Positions 37,235 through 45,978 of a stretch of 64,000 nt of DNA are shown piece by piece. The translations under genes and the position numbers were made by a program. Each line of letters starts with the position of its first letter. Positions within the stretch are counted from its first letter, which is position 1. The DNA comes from Acidipropionibacterium acidipropionici (lineage in GTDB: Bacteria; Actinomycetota; Actinomycetes; Propionibacteriales; Propionibacteriaceae). A model generated the notes under the pieces. That model was not told the origin of the DNA, did no database searches, and saw nothing but the letters and a program-made list of their open reading frames with translations. The stretch covers positions 186,001-250,000 of the forward strand of contig NZ_CP013126.1 in assembly GCF_001441165.1 (NCBI RefSeq), written 5' to 3'.

Positions 37235-37771
37235 TCAGTTGTGATGTTCAGGTTCGGATGGGCCCATGGGCTCAGGCGCGGCCTTCGCGTCAGTGCTCGT
37301 CTCGGCCTTCTGCTCCGAGGCGTCGGACTCGTCGGTGCCGACGGTCACGGCGCGGTGCTGGCCCTGGGTCACCTGGATCTTCTGCGGCTTGGCCTCCTCG
37401 GCCACCGGAATGGTGAGGACGAGCTCGCCGTCGGTGTAGTCGGCGGTGATCCTCGAGGCGTCGAGGCTGGAGTCCAGGCTCAACTGGCGGGCGAAGGAGC
37501 CGTAGCTGCGCTCGCGGGACACCCAGCCGGAGTGCTCGTCGTGCTTGACGTCGTTGGCCTTGCGCTCGGCGCGCACGGTGAGGACGTTGTCGTGGACGTC
37601 GATGTCGATGCTGCTGGGATCGACACCCGGCAGATCCATCCTGGCCACGAAGTCGTCGCCGTCGCGGTAGAGATCCATGGGCATCAGACGCGAGTCACCA
37701 GAAGCCATCTGAGCGAACTGGTCGAAGAAGCGATCCAGACCACGGAACGGGTTGTACTCAACAAGAGCCAT
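37235..37771 (-). CDS. Small heat-shock protein, Hsp20 family
   Basis: This 178-residue chaperone has an alpha-crystallin domain at about residues 30-130 (VARMDLPGVDPSSIDIDV, SYGSFARQLSL, DGELVLTIPV) and a Lys/Glu/Ala-rich tail. The start MALVEYNPFRGLDRFFDQF is typical of actinobacterial Hsp20. A HAIR box upstream places it under HspR control, like clpB at 48646. Confidence 0.92.
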   Translation of the reverse strand: MALVEYNPFRGLDRFFDQFAQMASGDSRLMPMDLYRDGDDFVARMDLPGVDPSSIDIDVHDNVLTVRAERKANDVKHDEHSGWVSRERSYGSFARQLSLDSSLDASRITADYTDGELVLTIPVAEEAKPQKIQVTQGQHRAVTVGTDESDASEQKAETSTDAKAAPEPMGPSEPEHHN

Positions 37772-37925
37772 CGTTGTTCCCCCTTCTCAGGCAGGCACCC
37801 GGAGTCTCCGGGTCACCACGAATGTTGACTTGTCGCATCGATCGGGGCTCGGGAGGTTGCCCTCCCGGCGGCCCCTCTCGCCGTCACATACAGCACAACC
37901 ACGTAGCCGGGGTGGTTATTCCAGA

Positions 37926-37946
37926 CTTGAGCGAGAAAGACTCAAC
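37926..37946 (-). promoter_or_regulatory. HAIR operator (HspR site) upstream of hsp20
   Basis: CTTGAGC-N7-ACTCAAC matches the HspR consensus CTTGAGT-N7-ACTCAAG. Read on the minus strand the TTGAGT half can double as a -35 box, with GAATAA about 18 bp on. HspR itself is not encoded here. Confidence 0.75.
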
Positions 37947-37991
37947 TTTTTTCGATCCACGCCCTCAACTTGACTGGACCTCGCTCATACC

Positions 37992-38078
37992 CCGTCCCAC
38001 CGAGTCCCGGACCTCACAGGTCGCAGGACCACGATGAGCCGGGAGAGGAGGTCCGTCCCACCGTGTCCCGGACCTCAC
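37992..38078. repeat. 26-bp direct repeat, two copies 61 bp apart
   Basis: CCGTCCCACCG(A/T)GTCCCGG followed by ACCTCAC occurs at 37992-38017 and 38053-38078, with one mismatch. The region lies between the hsp20 promoter and palindrome B2, and has no gene. Confidence 0.6.
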
Positions 38079-38097
38079 CCGCCCACCCCGGCGGGGA

Positions 38098-38144
38098 TGT
38101 GTAGGTAGTGCGGGCGTCATTTCCCACACGTCCTACACACTCTC
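38098..38144. repeat. Palindromic element B2 of a three-copy family
   Basis: TGTGTAGGTAGTGCGGG (38098-38114) pairs imperfectly with 38123-38139. The stretch CGTCATTTCCCACACGTCCT is identical to element B3 at 39295. It lies 44 bp after the stop of the AbiEi/DUF559 gene. Confidence 0.65.
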
Positions 38145-38187
38145 GGCAGTACTCCCGGTGATGTGAGCTCTCCGGTGGAGACGTAGG

Positions 38188-39120
38188 TCATCGTGGCACC
38201 GGACAGGACGGACAGAGCTGCATCTGGCCATCCCAGCCGCGGACCTGGAGCACCCCGGCGACCATGGCGGCCACCTCGCACGGCCTCACCGTGACATCGG
38301 CCCAGCCGAATCGCATGCTCTCGATACCTCGCAGAAGCAGTTCGGAGTCCCGCCAGGTGTCGTGATTCTCGCCCTCGCCGAAGTGGCCCACCAGCCCGTC
38401 GAGTTCCACCACCAGCTTGTACTGCTCGTAGATGACGTCGGTGAACTTGTGGGCCACCACTGACTTCTGCCGCACCCCCCGCGGCAGCCCGTGCGCCTTC
38501 TCCACGTCACGCAGGTATCGAACCTCCATCGAACTCTGCGCCCCGATCGACACCGCATCGATGCCCTCGAGGATGAGCCTCCGGTTCGGCAGGGTGGGCG
38601 CCCGGACGATCGCTGCTCGTAGCCGGTCGGGAGTCGTGCGGTAGTCGCTGAGAGCCTTCCCCAGCCACCCGTTGACGTTGTCGGCCCCACCGGCAGAGCA
38701 CAGCTCCAGGACGGTCTCCTCGACAGTGAGGCGCGGTGGCCGCCCGATGCTCTTGCGGGTGCCGCGGTGGAAGTCCCAGGGATGCGGGGATGCGCGCCAC
38801 TTGTAGCTCGTGCCTCTGGGAGCCCAGATGTCGATGATCTCCGGCTGCGGGCCCATCCCGTGGAGGAAGGCTGCGGCCTTCCCACCGACCGCCGATCCTG
38901 GCCCGCCGATCACCACCCCGGCTGACGCCCACTGCTCCCATGTGGGCGGCCCGATGCTGAAGACCCCGGATGACAGGCGCACCCAGCGGCCGCTGTGGAC
39001 CATCCCGCGCACCCCGTCGCGGGTCATCCCGCCCTCCAGGGCCTGGCGCATCGTCACCACGTCGCACTGCTCCCCCGCGAAGATCAGCAGCGACCGGGGA
39101 GGTACCGTTCTGGCTTTCAT
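38188..39120 (-). CDS. AbiEi/DUF559-type protein, intact
   Basis: This 310-residue protein has an N-terminal winged-helix-like part (TMRQALEGGMTRDGVRGMVHSGRWVRLSSGVF), a central HG-containing segment (AVGGKAAAFLHGMG) and a C-terminal Vsr-like/DUF559 nuclease-fold part (YEQYKLVVELDGLVGHF, WRDSELLLRGIESMRFGWADV). Such proteins are common in actinobacteria; some are called AbiEi antitoxins, but no AbiEii-like toxin is beside it. The ATG at 39120 is chosen because the open frame beyond it, to 39237, covers a repeat array. Confidence 0.7.
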   Translation of the reverse strand: MKARTVPPRSLLIFAGEQCDVVTMRQALEGGMTRDGVRGMVHSGRWVRLSSGVFSIGPPTWEQWASAGVVIGGPGSAVGGKAAAFLHGMGPQPEIIDIWAPRGTSYKWRASPHPWDFHRGTRKSIGRPPRLTVEETVLELCSAGGADNVNGWLGKALSDYRTTPDRLRAAIVRAPTLPNRRLILEGIDAVSIGAQSSMEVRYLRDVEKAHGLPRGVRQKSVVAHKFTDVIYEQYKLVVELDGLVGHFGEGENHDTWRDSELLLRGIESMRFGWADVTVRPCEVAAMVAGVLQVRGWDGQMQLCPSCPVPR

Positions 39121-39171
39121 GCCGGAGAGCCTGACCTCCGGCGCCCTCCCGTGGCCAGAGTCTGTCGGAGA

Positions 39172-39224
39172 CGGGCAACACCTGCCCTCGAACGGGCAAC
39201 ACCTTCGGGATCCGGGCAACACCT
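39172..39224. repeat. Three direct repeats CGGGCAACACCT
   Basis: Exact copies stand at 39172-39183, 39193-39204 and 39213-39224, about two helical turns apart, with a degenerate fourth (GGACAACACC, 39226). They are 50-105 bp upstream of the AbiEi/DUF559 start, a good position for a regulator-binding array. Confidence 0.65.
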
Positions 39225-39294
39225 GGGACAACACCATGTCCCTGGGCTGTCAGTCTCTTGTGCCAGCCACGGCTTCCTGAGACGCCCCCCCACA

Positions 39295-39344
39295 GAGCGC
39301 GTAGGAGATGTGGGCGTCATTTCCCACACGTCCTACACGCTCTC
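39295..39344. repeat. Palindromic element B3 of a three-copy family
   Basis: GAGCGCGTAGGAGATGTGGG pairs with the right arm ending at 39344. The reverse complement of element B1 matches this copy at nearly every base. It lies 66 bp after the GH4 gene stop and may act as its terminator. Confidence 0.7.
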
Positions 39345-39409
39345 AGAGGTCCCCGCCCTCGACCGCCGGCAGCCGCGGCGCCGAAGCGCTCCGGCAGTGA
39401 CCCGGACCG

Positions 39410-40759
39410 CTACCGCCCGGAGAACACCGCCTCCACCTCGGGGATGGCGGCCCGGTACCCCGCCAGCAGCTCACCGGCGGCCGTCACCGAATCCACCAGC
39501 GGATGGACGGCCAGGGCCCGCACCGCCTCGGCGTCCGAACCGCTCTCGGCCGCGGAGATGATCCCCATCTCGCACTCCTTGACCGTGGCGGCCAGCCCCA
39601 GCATGTGGCCGGTGAGCTGTTCGGGCTCCAGGGGCACCGGACCGGAGCCGTCGACGACGCAGGGCACCTCGACCACCGCGTCGGCGGGCAGCCCGGCCAG
39701 CGCCGAACCGTTGCGCACGTTGAGGATGATCGAGGCCCGCTCGCCGGCGCTGATGGCCCTCATGATCGCCACCGCCACGCCCTCGTAGCCGCCGGCGGCC
39801 ATATCCGCCTCGTCGCGCTCCTCGCCCTCGGCGCGAGCCTCGGCCATGTAGCTCGCGTCGCGTCCGTGATGAGCCTCGACCCACACCCGGTAGGGATCAT
39901 CTGAAGCTGCCGCGTCGCGGTAGAACTGGGCCTGAGTACGCCGGAGATACTCTCCCCTGGTCTCCGCGGCCCCCCGGATCGCGGCCACGGCGTCACGGTT
40001 GAAGTAGTAGTAGTAGAGGTACTCGTTGGGGATCGCACCGAGCATCCCGAGCCACTCCGGGCCGAAGAGACGGCCCTCCTCAGTGCCCTTCAGAAGGTCC
40101 GGCCGGGCCAGCAGATCGGGCAGCACGTCGCGGCCCTGGACGGTCAACGACTGCAGCCAGCCCAGATGGTTGAGCCCCGAGTAGCCGAAGCGGGTGGCGG
40201 CCGGATCCAGGCCCAGGGCCTGGGCGGCACGGCGCCCCAGCCCGATGGGGGAATCGCAGATCCCGATCACCCGGGGCCCCAGCACCTGTTGCATCGCCTG
40301 GGTGATCATGCCGGCCGGGTTGGTGAAGTTGATGACCCACGCACCCGGCGCCTCCTCGGCCACCACCCGGGCGATGCGCATCGCCTCGGGCAGGGTCCGC
40401 AGCCCGTAGATGAGTCCCCCGGCCCCGGTGGTCTCCTGGCCCAGCAGACCCATGTCCAGGGCGACCCGCTCGTCGCAGCAGCGCCCCTCCAGCCCGGAGA
40501 CCCGGATCGCGGAGAAGACGAAATCGGCCCCCGCCACCGCCTCCGGCAGGGAGATCGTGGCGTGCAGGCTGGGAGCGCCGGGCCGCCCGGCCACCTGTCC
40601 GCGAAGCACCCGGACCATCGTGTCGAGGCGCTCGGAGCTGACATCGTGGAGCCAGATCTCGTCGATGCGCGTGCCGTCCTCCGGGCCCATCTGGTCCAGG
40701 ACGGCCCCGTGCACCAGCGGCACCCTGAACCCGCCGCCACCAAGGATCGCGAGCTTCAT
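39410..40759 (-). CDS. Glycoside hydrolase family 4 (6-phospho-beta-glucosidase-like)
   Basis: This 449-residue enzyme uses NAD and a divalent metal to open glycosidic bonds by an oxidation-elimination mechanism. The NAD-binding start is MKLAILGGGGFRVP; NFTNPAGMITQAM, GICDSPIGL with metal ligand Cys168 and GLNHLGW with His198 are GH4 hallmarks. The sequence is nearest the 6-phospho-beta-glucosidase branch by eye. Its start overlaps the DeoR regulator stop by four bases. No PTS genes are nearby, so the phosphate on the substrate, if needed, must come from elsewhere, possibly the PfkB kinase encoded divergently. Confidence 0.87.
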   Translation of the reverse strand: MKLAILGGGGFRVPLVHGAVLDQMGPEDGTRIDEIWLHDVSSERLDTMVRVLRGQVAGRPGAPSLHATISLPEAVAGADFVFSAIRVSGLEGRCCDERVALDMGLLGQETTGAGGLIYGLRTLPEAMRIARVVAEEAPGAWVINFTNPAGMITQAMQQVLGPRVIGICDSPIGLGRRAAQALGLDPAATRFGYSGLNHLGWLQSLTVQGRDVLPDLLARPDLLKGTEEGRLFGPEWLGMLGAIPNEYLYYYYFNRDAVAAIRGAAETRGEYLRRTQAQFYRDAAASDDPYRVWVEAHHGRDASYMAEARAEGEERDEADMAAGGYEGVAVAIMRAISAGERASIILNVRNGSALAGLPADAVVEVPCVVDGSGPVPLEPEQLTGHMLGLAATVKECEMGIISAAESGSDAEAVRALAVHPLVDSVTAAGELLAGYRAAIPEVEAVFSGR

Positions 40760-41529
40760 GCGACCACCACCTCAACCTGTCTGTCCGCGAGCATCTCCAG
40801 GGCCTCCTGTCCGGTCTGATGGTCGGTGACCACGGCGTCGAACCCCTCGACGCCGGTCACCTCCAGGGCACCCGCCCCGGGAAACTTGTCATGATCGGCC
40901 AGCAGCACGTGGCGCCCGGCGGCGCGCAGCATCGCGCGTTTCACCGGCACCTCCACCAGGCTGGTGTCCAGTACCTGGCCGCGCGCATTGACGCCGCTGG
41001 TCCCCAGGAAGGCGAGGTCCGCCGAGAGCTTCGACAGCACATCCTCGGCGATCACGCCGACCAGGCTGTGGTACGCCCGTCGCAGCACCCCGCCCACCAG
41101 GATCACCTCGGTGGCGGGATCGGGGCGCAGCTCGTCGAGCACCGTGAGGCTCGTCGTGACGACGGTCACCGCCCGGCCGCGCAAGTGGCGGGCCAGCAGC
41201 CGGGTGGTAGTGCCGATGTCGATGATGACGACGTCGCCGTCGGCGACCATGGAGACCGCCCGCCTCGCGATGGCCTCCTTGGCGAGCCGGTTGTGCTCGG
41301 CCACCTCGACGAAGGGGGTGGCCTCGTCGGCGTCGGAGCTGTCGGCGGAGCGCGCTCCCCCGCGCTCACGCACCACCTCGCCACGGGCCGCGAGATCGGC
41401 TAGGTCGCGTCGGATCGTCGAGGGACTGACCCCGAGTCCTCGGACGAGCTCGGCGACAGTGCAGATCTCATGACGGGCCAGCATGGCCTGGATCTGACCC
41501 TGCCTGATGGCCTTCATGTCACGCACCAT
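40756..41529 (-). CDS. DeoR-family transcriptional regulator
   Basis: This 257-residue regulator has an N-terminal DeoR HTH (RQGQIQAMLARHEICTVAELVRGLGVSPSTIRRDLADLAARGEV) and a C-terminal sugar-phosphate sensor domain with the family blocks IDIGTTTRLLARHL, VGGVLRR and FLGTSGVNARG. It probably controls the GH4 gene with which it overlaps and the divergent kinase/importer operon. The start may also be the second Met, at 41517. Confidence 0.9.
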   Translation of the reverse strand: MVRDMKAIRQGQIQAMLARHEICTVAELVRGLGVSPSTIRRDLADLAARGEVVRERGGARSADSSDADEATPFVEVAEHNRLAKEAIARRAVSMVADGDVVIIDIGTTTRLLARHLRGRAVTVVTTSLTVLDELRPDPATEVILVGGVLRRAYHSLVGVIAEDVLSKLSADLAFLGTSGVNARGQVLDTSLVEVPVKRAMLRAAGRHVLLADHDKFPGAGALEVTGVEGFDAVVTDHQTGQEALEMLADRQVEVVVA

Positions 41530-41534
41530 AACAT

Positions 41535-41576
41535 GCAGAATCGCGCAGAATCGCGCATTTCTCCCATACGTTGACT
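41535..41576. promoter_or_regulatory. Divergent control region with tandem repeats and a -35 candidate
   Basis: GCAGAATCGC is repeated head-to-tail at 41535-41544 and 41545-41554, right beside the DeoR start, and is a plausible DeoR-binding array. TTGACT at 41571-41576 could be the -35 box of the kinase operon; the -10 is unclear. Confidence 0.4.
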
Positions 41577-41650
41577 ACTCTTGATCGCAGCGGCATTCAG
41601 CCGGGCATCGCCGCCGGAGGTTCTCTCCACGGGTCCCAGGGAGGTCGGAC

Positions 41651-42748
41651 ATGACTCAGCAGGACGGCAATCCGTCGCCCCACAGGCCTGCCGACGTCGT
41701 GCTGACCGGCACAGTGTTCTGGGACCTCGTGATGACCGGCCTGCCCAGGATCCCCGGCAACGGCGAGGAGATCCGGGTGCAGCGGATGGCCACCGCCCCC
41801 GGCGGTGTCGCGAACCTGGCGATCGCCTCCGCCCGGCTGGGGCTGCGCACCGCCCTGGTCACCGAGATGGGCCGCGACATGGCGGGCCGGTTCTGCTGGT
41901 CGACCCTGGAGCAGGAGGGCGTCGATCTGTCGGCCTCGCGAATCCACGAGGGATGGACGACGCCGGTCACGGTCTCCATGACCCACGACGGGGACCGCAG
42001 GATGGTCACCCATCAGACCCCTCCCCCGGCCGGGCCCACGACGGACGACGGTCTGGCCACGGTCCCCTCTCCCCGCGCCGCCCTCATCGACCTCGACCAG
42101 CTCCACAGTGCCGACCAGACCCGCAGCTCCGGCCGCCTCTCGGACTGGGTGCGGCACGCCCACGACGCGGGCACCGTCGTGCTGGCCGACATCGGCTTCG
42201 ACGAGACCGGGCGCTGGGACCCTGCGGTCCTCGACGGTCTTCGGCACTGCGACCTCTTCACCCCGAACGCCACCGAGGCGATGGGATTCACCCGCACCGC
42301 CACCGCCCGCGACGCCGCGCGCGCCCTGGCGGCACGGGTGCCACTCGTGGTGGTCACCGACGGCCTCGACGGCGCCTGGGCCGTCGACTCCTCGGCCGGC
42401 ACCGAGATCCATGCCGCCGCCGTGCCGGTTCCTCCCGACGAGGTGGTCGACGCCACCGGGGCGGGCGACGTCTTCGACGCCGCCCTGGTCTGGGGAACCC
42501 TCGCCGGCTGGCCGCTGGACCGCCGGCTCGACCTGGCCTGCCTGTGCTCCAGCCTGGCGGTGCGCGGACTCACCGGATCGATGGGAGCCCCCGGCTGGGC
42601 CGAGGTCGGAGCCTGGTGGCGCGGCATCGCCGGCTCCGCGGCCGATCCGGACCTCGCAGATCGATTCGCCTTCCTGGACGAGTGCGAGCTGGACGCCCCG
42701 CCCCGCCTGCCCGCCCCGACGTCCATCGGCTGGAACCTGCCCGCCTGA
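41651..42748 (+). CDS. PfkB-family carbohydrate kinase
   Basis: This 365-residue ribokinase-like enzyme has the signature DATGAGDVFDAAL near residue 265, with the catalytic Asp, and the N-terminal GG motif in APGGVANLAIASARLG. It phosphorylates a sugar or sugar derivative with ATP. AGGGAGG is well placed before the ATG. It leads the importer operon and is divergent from the GH4 gene, so it likely acts on the imported sugar or on a cleavage product. Confidence 0.87.
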   Translation: MTQQDGNPSPHRPADVVLTGTVFWDLVMTGLPRIPGNGEEIRVQRMATAPGGVANLAIASARLGLRTALVTEMGRDMAGRFCWSTLEQEGVDLSASRIHEGWTTPVTVSMTHDGDRRMVTHQTPPPAGPTTDDGLATVPSPRAALIDLDQLHSADQTRSSGRLSDWVRHAHDAGTVVLADIGFDETGRWDPAVLDGLRHCDLFTPNATEAMGFTRTATARDAARALAARVPLVVVTDGLDGAWAVDSSAGTEIHAAAVPVPPDEVVDATGAGDVFDAALVWGTLAGWPLDRRLDLACLCSSLAVRGLTGSMGAPGWAEVGAWWRGIAGSAADPDLADRFAFLDECELDAPPRLPAPTSIGWNLPA

Positions 42749-42812
42749 ACCCCTGCCCACCAGACACCCACCGGACCCGTACCCACAAGCCCATGCTCAC
42801 GAGGAGAACGCG

Positions 42813-44162
42813 ATGAAGCGCCGAGATTTCCTGACCATGTCCGCCGGACTCGCCCTGCTGGCCGGCTGCGCCCCCGGATCGGGCCAGTCCACGTCGACCG
42901 GCTCCGCCACCGCCCCGAGTGCCGTATCGACCGATCCGGCGAAGATCGGTAGGGCCACGCTGACGGTGTGGGACCAGGAGGTTCGCGGAGGCGGCAACTC
43001 CGAGCTGACCAAGCTCATCGCCAGCTTCCAGAAGGCCTACCCGGACATCACCATCAAGCGCGTCTCCCGGTCTTTCGACGATCTCACGAAGACATTGCGC
43101 CTGGCCCTGTCGGGAAATGATGCCCCCGACGTCATCCAGGCCAACAACACGCGGTCCCAGATGGGTGAGTTCGTCAAGGCGAAATACATCATTCCGCTGG
43201 ACTCCTACGCCACCGCGTACAAGTGGAACGACCGCTACTCCGAGTCGCTGCGCGCCACCGCCTCCTACTCCACCGACGCGAAGACCTTCGGCTCGGGCAC
43301 CCTCTACGGCCTGCCCCAGATGGGCGAGGTGGTGGCGATCTACACCAACAAGTCCAAGCTCTCCTCGCTCGGCATCAAGAGCCCCTCGACCTGGGAGGAG
43401 TTCGAGGCCGCCCTCGCCAGGGCCAAGAGCTCCGGCGAGGTGCCGCTGGCCTTCGGCAATCTCGACAAGTGGCCCGCCATCCACATCCTAGGCGTCCTCC
43501 AGGGCCAGTACGAGCAGCCCGCCGCCGCCCGCAAACTCGGCTACGGCGACGCGGGTGCCAGCTGGACGAGCGAGGGCAACAGGAAGGCCCTGACGAAATT
43601 CCAGGAATGGGTGACCAAGGGGTATTTCACCCCCGGTTTCAACGGCCTGGGATACGACCCGGCCTGGCAGCAGTTCAGCAAGGGCAAGGGGGTCTTCCTC
43701 ATCGCCGGAACGTGGCTCGCCGCCGACCTGACCACCGCCATGAAGGACAACGTCGGATTCATCCTGCCGCCCCCGGCCAAGGCAGGGGGCGTCTCCTACA
43801 CCACGGGCGCGACGAGCCTCCCCTTCGCCATCACCGGCAAGTGCAAGAACCCGGATGCCGCCGCCGCATTCATCAACCACATCACCAGCTCCGAGGCCAT
43901 GAAAGTCATCGCCGAGACCGGGAACCTGCCCGTCGTCGAGTCCGACAAGCAGAAGGCCCCGGACGCGCTCAGCAAGCAGCTCTTCGACGCCTTCGGAACC
44001 ACCACGAAGAACGACGCCCTGCTGCCCTATCTCGACTGGGCGACCCCGACGATGAGCGACACCCTGGGAGCGGCGCTCCAGGACCTGCTGGCCAAGCGCG
44101 CCTCCGTCGACCAGACGGCTCAGACGATCCAGAAGGACTACGGCGACTTCACATCGAAGTGA
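42813..44162 (+). CDS. Sugar ABC importer binding lipoprotein
   Basis: This 449-residue family 1 solute-binding lipoprotein starts with MKRRDFL (twin-arginine-like) and lipobox LAGC with Cys19. The mature part has the family features TLTVWDQE, DAPDVIQANN, LYGLPQMGEVVAIYTNKS and PSTWEEFEAAL. GAGGAG lies upstream of the ATG. It is followed by two permease genes but no ATPase gene. Confidence 0.9.
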   Translation: MKRRDFLTMSAGLALLAGCAPGSGQSTSTGSATAPSAVSTDPAKIGRATLTVWDQEVRGGGNSELTKLIASFQKAYPDITIKRVSRSFDDLTKTLRLALSGNDAPDVIQANNTRSQMGEFVKAKYIIPLDSYATAYKWNDRYSESLRATASYSTDAKTFGSGTLYGLPQMGEVVAIYTNKSKLSSLGIKSPSTWEEFEAALARAKSSGEVPLAFGNLDKWPAIHILGVLQGQYEQPAAARKLGYGDAGASWTSEGNRKALTKFQEWVTKGYFTPGFNGLGYDPAWQQFSKGKGVFLIAGTWLAADLTTAMKDNVGFILPPPAKAGGVSYTTGATSLPFAITGKCKNPDAAAAFINHITSSEAMKVIAETGNLPVVESDKQKAPDALSKQLFDAFGTTTKNDALLPYLDWATPTMSDTLGAALQDLLAKRASVDQTAQTIQKDYGDFTSK

Positions 44163-44207
44163 GCCCCGGCGACGAGATGGTGAGCAGATGATCAGAGTGG
44201 GGACACG

Positions 44208-45134
44208 GTGAACAGGGTGGCGGATCAGCCCACCGCGCCCCTGAGCGGGCGGGCGCGCCGCGGCCACGGCGCGCCCGGGGAGCCGCGCCGGGTGGCGTGG
44301 CTCTACATCCTGCCCGGGTTTCTCATCTACGGGCTGTTCCTGCTGTATCCGTTGATCCGTTCGGTCCAGATCTCGCTCTACGACTGGGACGGGCTGACCC
44401 TGGGCACCTGGGCGGGGCTGGGAAATTACGCGAAGGTCTTCACCGATGTGTCGCTGCGCGGCGCCTTCGGTCACGCCCTGGTGTTGATGGTCTTCTTCGC
44501 GGTGCTGCCATTGGTGATCGGGCTCGTCCTGGCAGCCGCCATCAACCACGGGAAGGTGCGGGGACTGTCCTTCTTCCGCACCGTCATCTTCCTGCCCCAG
44601 GTGGTCGCGATGGTGGCGATCGGCGTCGCCTGGCGCCACATCTACGAACCCGACGGGCCCCTCAATCAGGCTCTGCAGGGGATCGGGCTGGGTGCCCTGG
44701 CCCGCGCCTGGCTCGGCGACTACACGTGGTCACTGCCGGCGGTGGGGTTCGTGGGGACGTGGTTCGAGATCGGGCTGGTGACGATCCTCATGCTGGCGGG
44801 AATGTCGCGCATCGGACGCGACCAGTACGAGGCGGCCCGGCTCGACGGCGCCGGGCCGGTGCGCGAGTTCTTCGCGATCACTCTGCCCTCGGTGCGCGGC
44901 GAGACGGCGGTCGCGCTCACCATGACGGTCATCGCGGCCCTCAAGACCTTCGATCTGGTCTACATCATGACCAAGGGAGGGCCCGGCAATCAGACCTCGG
45001 TGCCCTCCTACGAGGTCTACCACCGGGCCTTCGAACTCGGGAATGTGGGCACCGCCGCGGCCATCGGCGTCGTGCTCACCGCACTCATCTTCGTCATCTC
45101 GGTGGGCATCCAGCGGCTCGGGAGGCAGGACTGA
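44208..45134 (+). CDS. Sugar ABC importer permease (MalF/UgpA type)
   Basis: This 308-residue membrane protein has six membrane segments and an EAA loop (YEAARLDGAGPVREFFAITLP). It begins with GTG at 44208 after GGGGACAC and ends sharing one base with the next gene. Confidence 0.9.
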   Translation: MNRVADQPTAPLSGRARRGHGAPGEPRRVAWLYILPGFLIYGLFLLYPLIRSVQISLYDWDGLTLGTWAGLGNYAKVFTDVSLRGAFGHALVLMVFFAVLPLVIGLVLAAAINHGKVRGLSFFRTVIFLPQVVAMVAIGVAWRHIYEPDGPLNQALQGIGLGALARAWLGDYTWSLPAVGFVGTWFEIGLVTILMLAGMSRIGRDQYEAARLDGAGPVREFFAITLPSVRGETAVALTMTVIAALKTFDLVYIMTKGGPGNQTSVPSYEVYHRAFELGNVGTAAAIGVVLTALIFVISVGIQRLGRQD

Positions 45135-45931
45135 TGCGGACCAGTCGCAGCGAGACCCTCGTCAACTACCTCATCCTCGGGATCTTCGCGGTCTTCGCGC
45201 TCGCTCCCCTGGCGACACTTCTCTCCTCGGCCCTGGGCCACGACACCGGCGCCCCGGGAGGCGTGGCGAATTTCGCCACCGCCTGGACGCAGGGCCACTT
45301 CGGCCGCTCGATGGTCACCAGCATCGTCGTGTCAGTGATCGTGGTCGTGGTGGCGACCACGGCGTCGATCATGACCGGCTATGCCTTCGGGACCATGCGG
45401 TTCCGCGGCTCCACGCCGGTCTTCTACCTCTTCCTGCTGGGCATGATGATGCCCTCGGAGGCCATCGTGGTGCCGCTCTACTTCGACCTGCGATCGCTGC
45501 ACATGACCGACACCATCTGGGCGATCGTGCTACCCCAGACCGCCCAGTCGATCGCCTTCGGCACCTTCTGGCTGCGCGCCTACTTCCGCACCTCGAGCCG
45601 GGAGCTGGTGGAGGCCGCCCGCCTGGACGGGTTGAACTCCTGGCAGACGCTGTGGCGCATCGTCGCGCCCGTGGGCCGGCCCTCGATCCTCACCCTGGTG
45701 GTGCTGGAGTTCATGTGGACCTGGAACGAGTTCCTCATACCGCTGGTGATGGCCAGCTCGGAGAGCCTGCGCACCGCCCCGCTGGGCCTGGCCTTCTTCC
45801 AGGGCCAGTACACCCAGGGGTTCACCCTGCTGGCGGCTGGAGCCGTGATCGTGGCGCTGCCGGTGGTGATCGCCTATGTCTTCCTGCAGCGCCACTTCAT
45901 CGCCGGCATGACGGAGGGGGCCGTGAAGTAG
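45134..45931 (+). CDS. Sugar ABC importer permease (MalG/UgpE type)
   Basis: This 265-residue membrane protein has six membrane segments and the EAA loop (LVEAARLDGLNSWQTLWRIVAP). It completes the importer together with the preceding permease and binding protein. The ATPase is probably a shared MsiK-like protein encoded elsewhere, as is usual in actinobacteria. Confidence 0.9.
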   Translation: MRTSRSETLVNYLILGIFAVFALAPLATLLSSALGHDTGAPGGVANFATAWTQGHFGRSMVTSIVVSVIVVVVATTASIMTGYAFGTMRFRGSTPVFYLFLLGMMMPSEAIVVPLYFDLRSLHMTDTIWAIVLPQTAQSIAFGTFWLRAYFRTSSRELVEAARLDGLNSWQTLWRIVAPVGRPSILTLVVLEFMWTWNEFLIPLVMASSESLRTAPLGLAFFQGQYTQGFTLLAAGAVIVALPVVIAYVFLQRHFIAGMTEGAVK

Positions 45932-45978
45932 CGGCACGGTGCAGCACATGGGCGCCGCGCACGGACCCAGAACATCAT

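Noticed and set aside
39172-39224. CRISPR-like array before the AbiEi/DUF559 gene
   Set aside because: The repeats are 12 bp with gaps of 8-9 bp, much too short for CRISPR; a protein-binding array is more likely.
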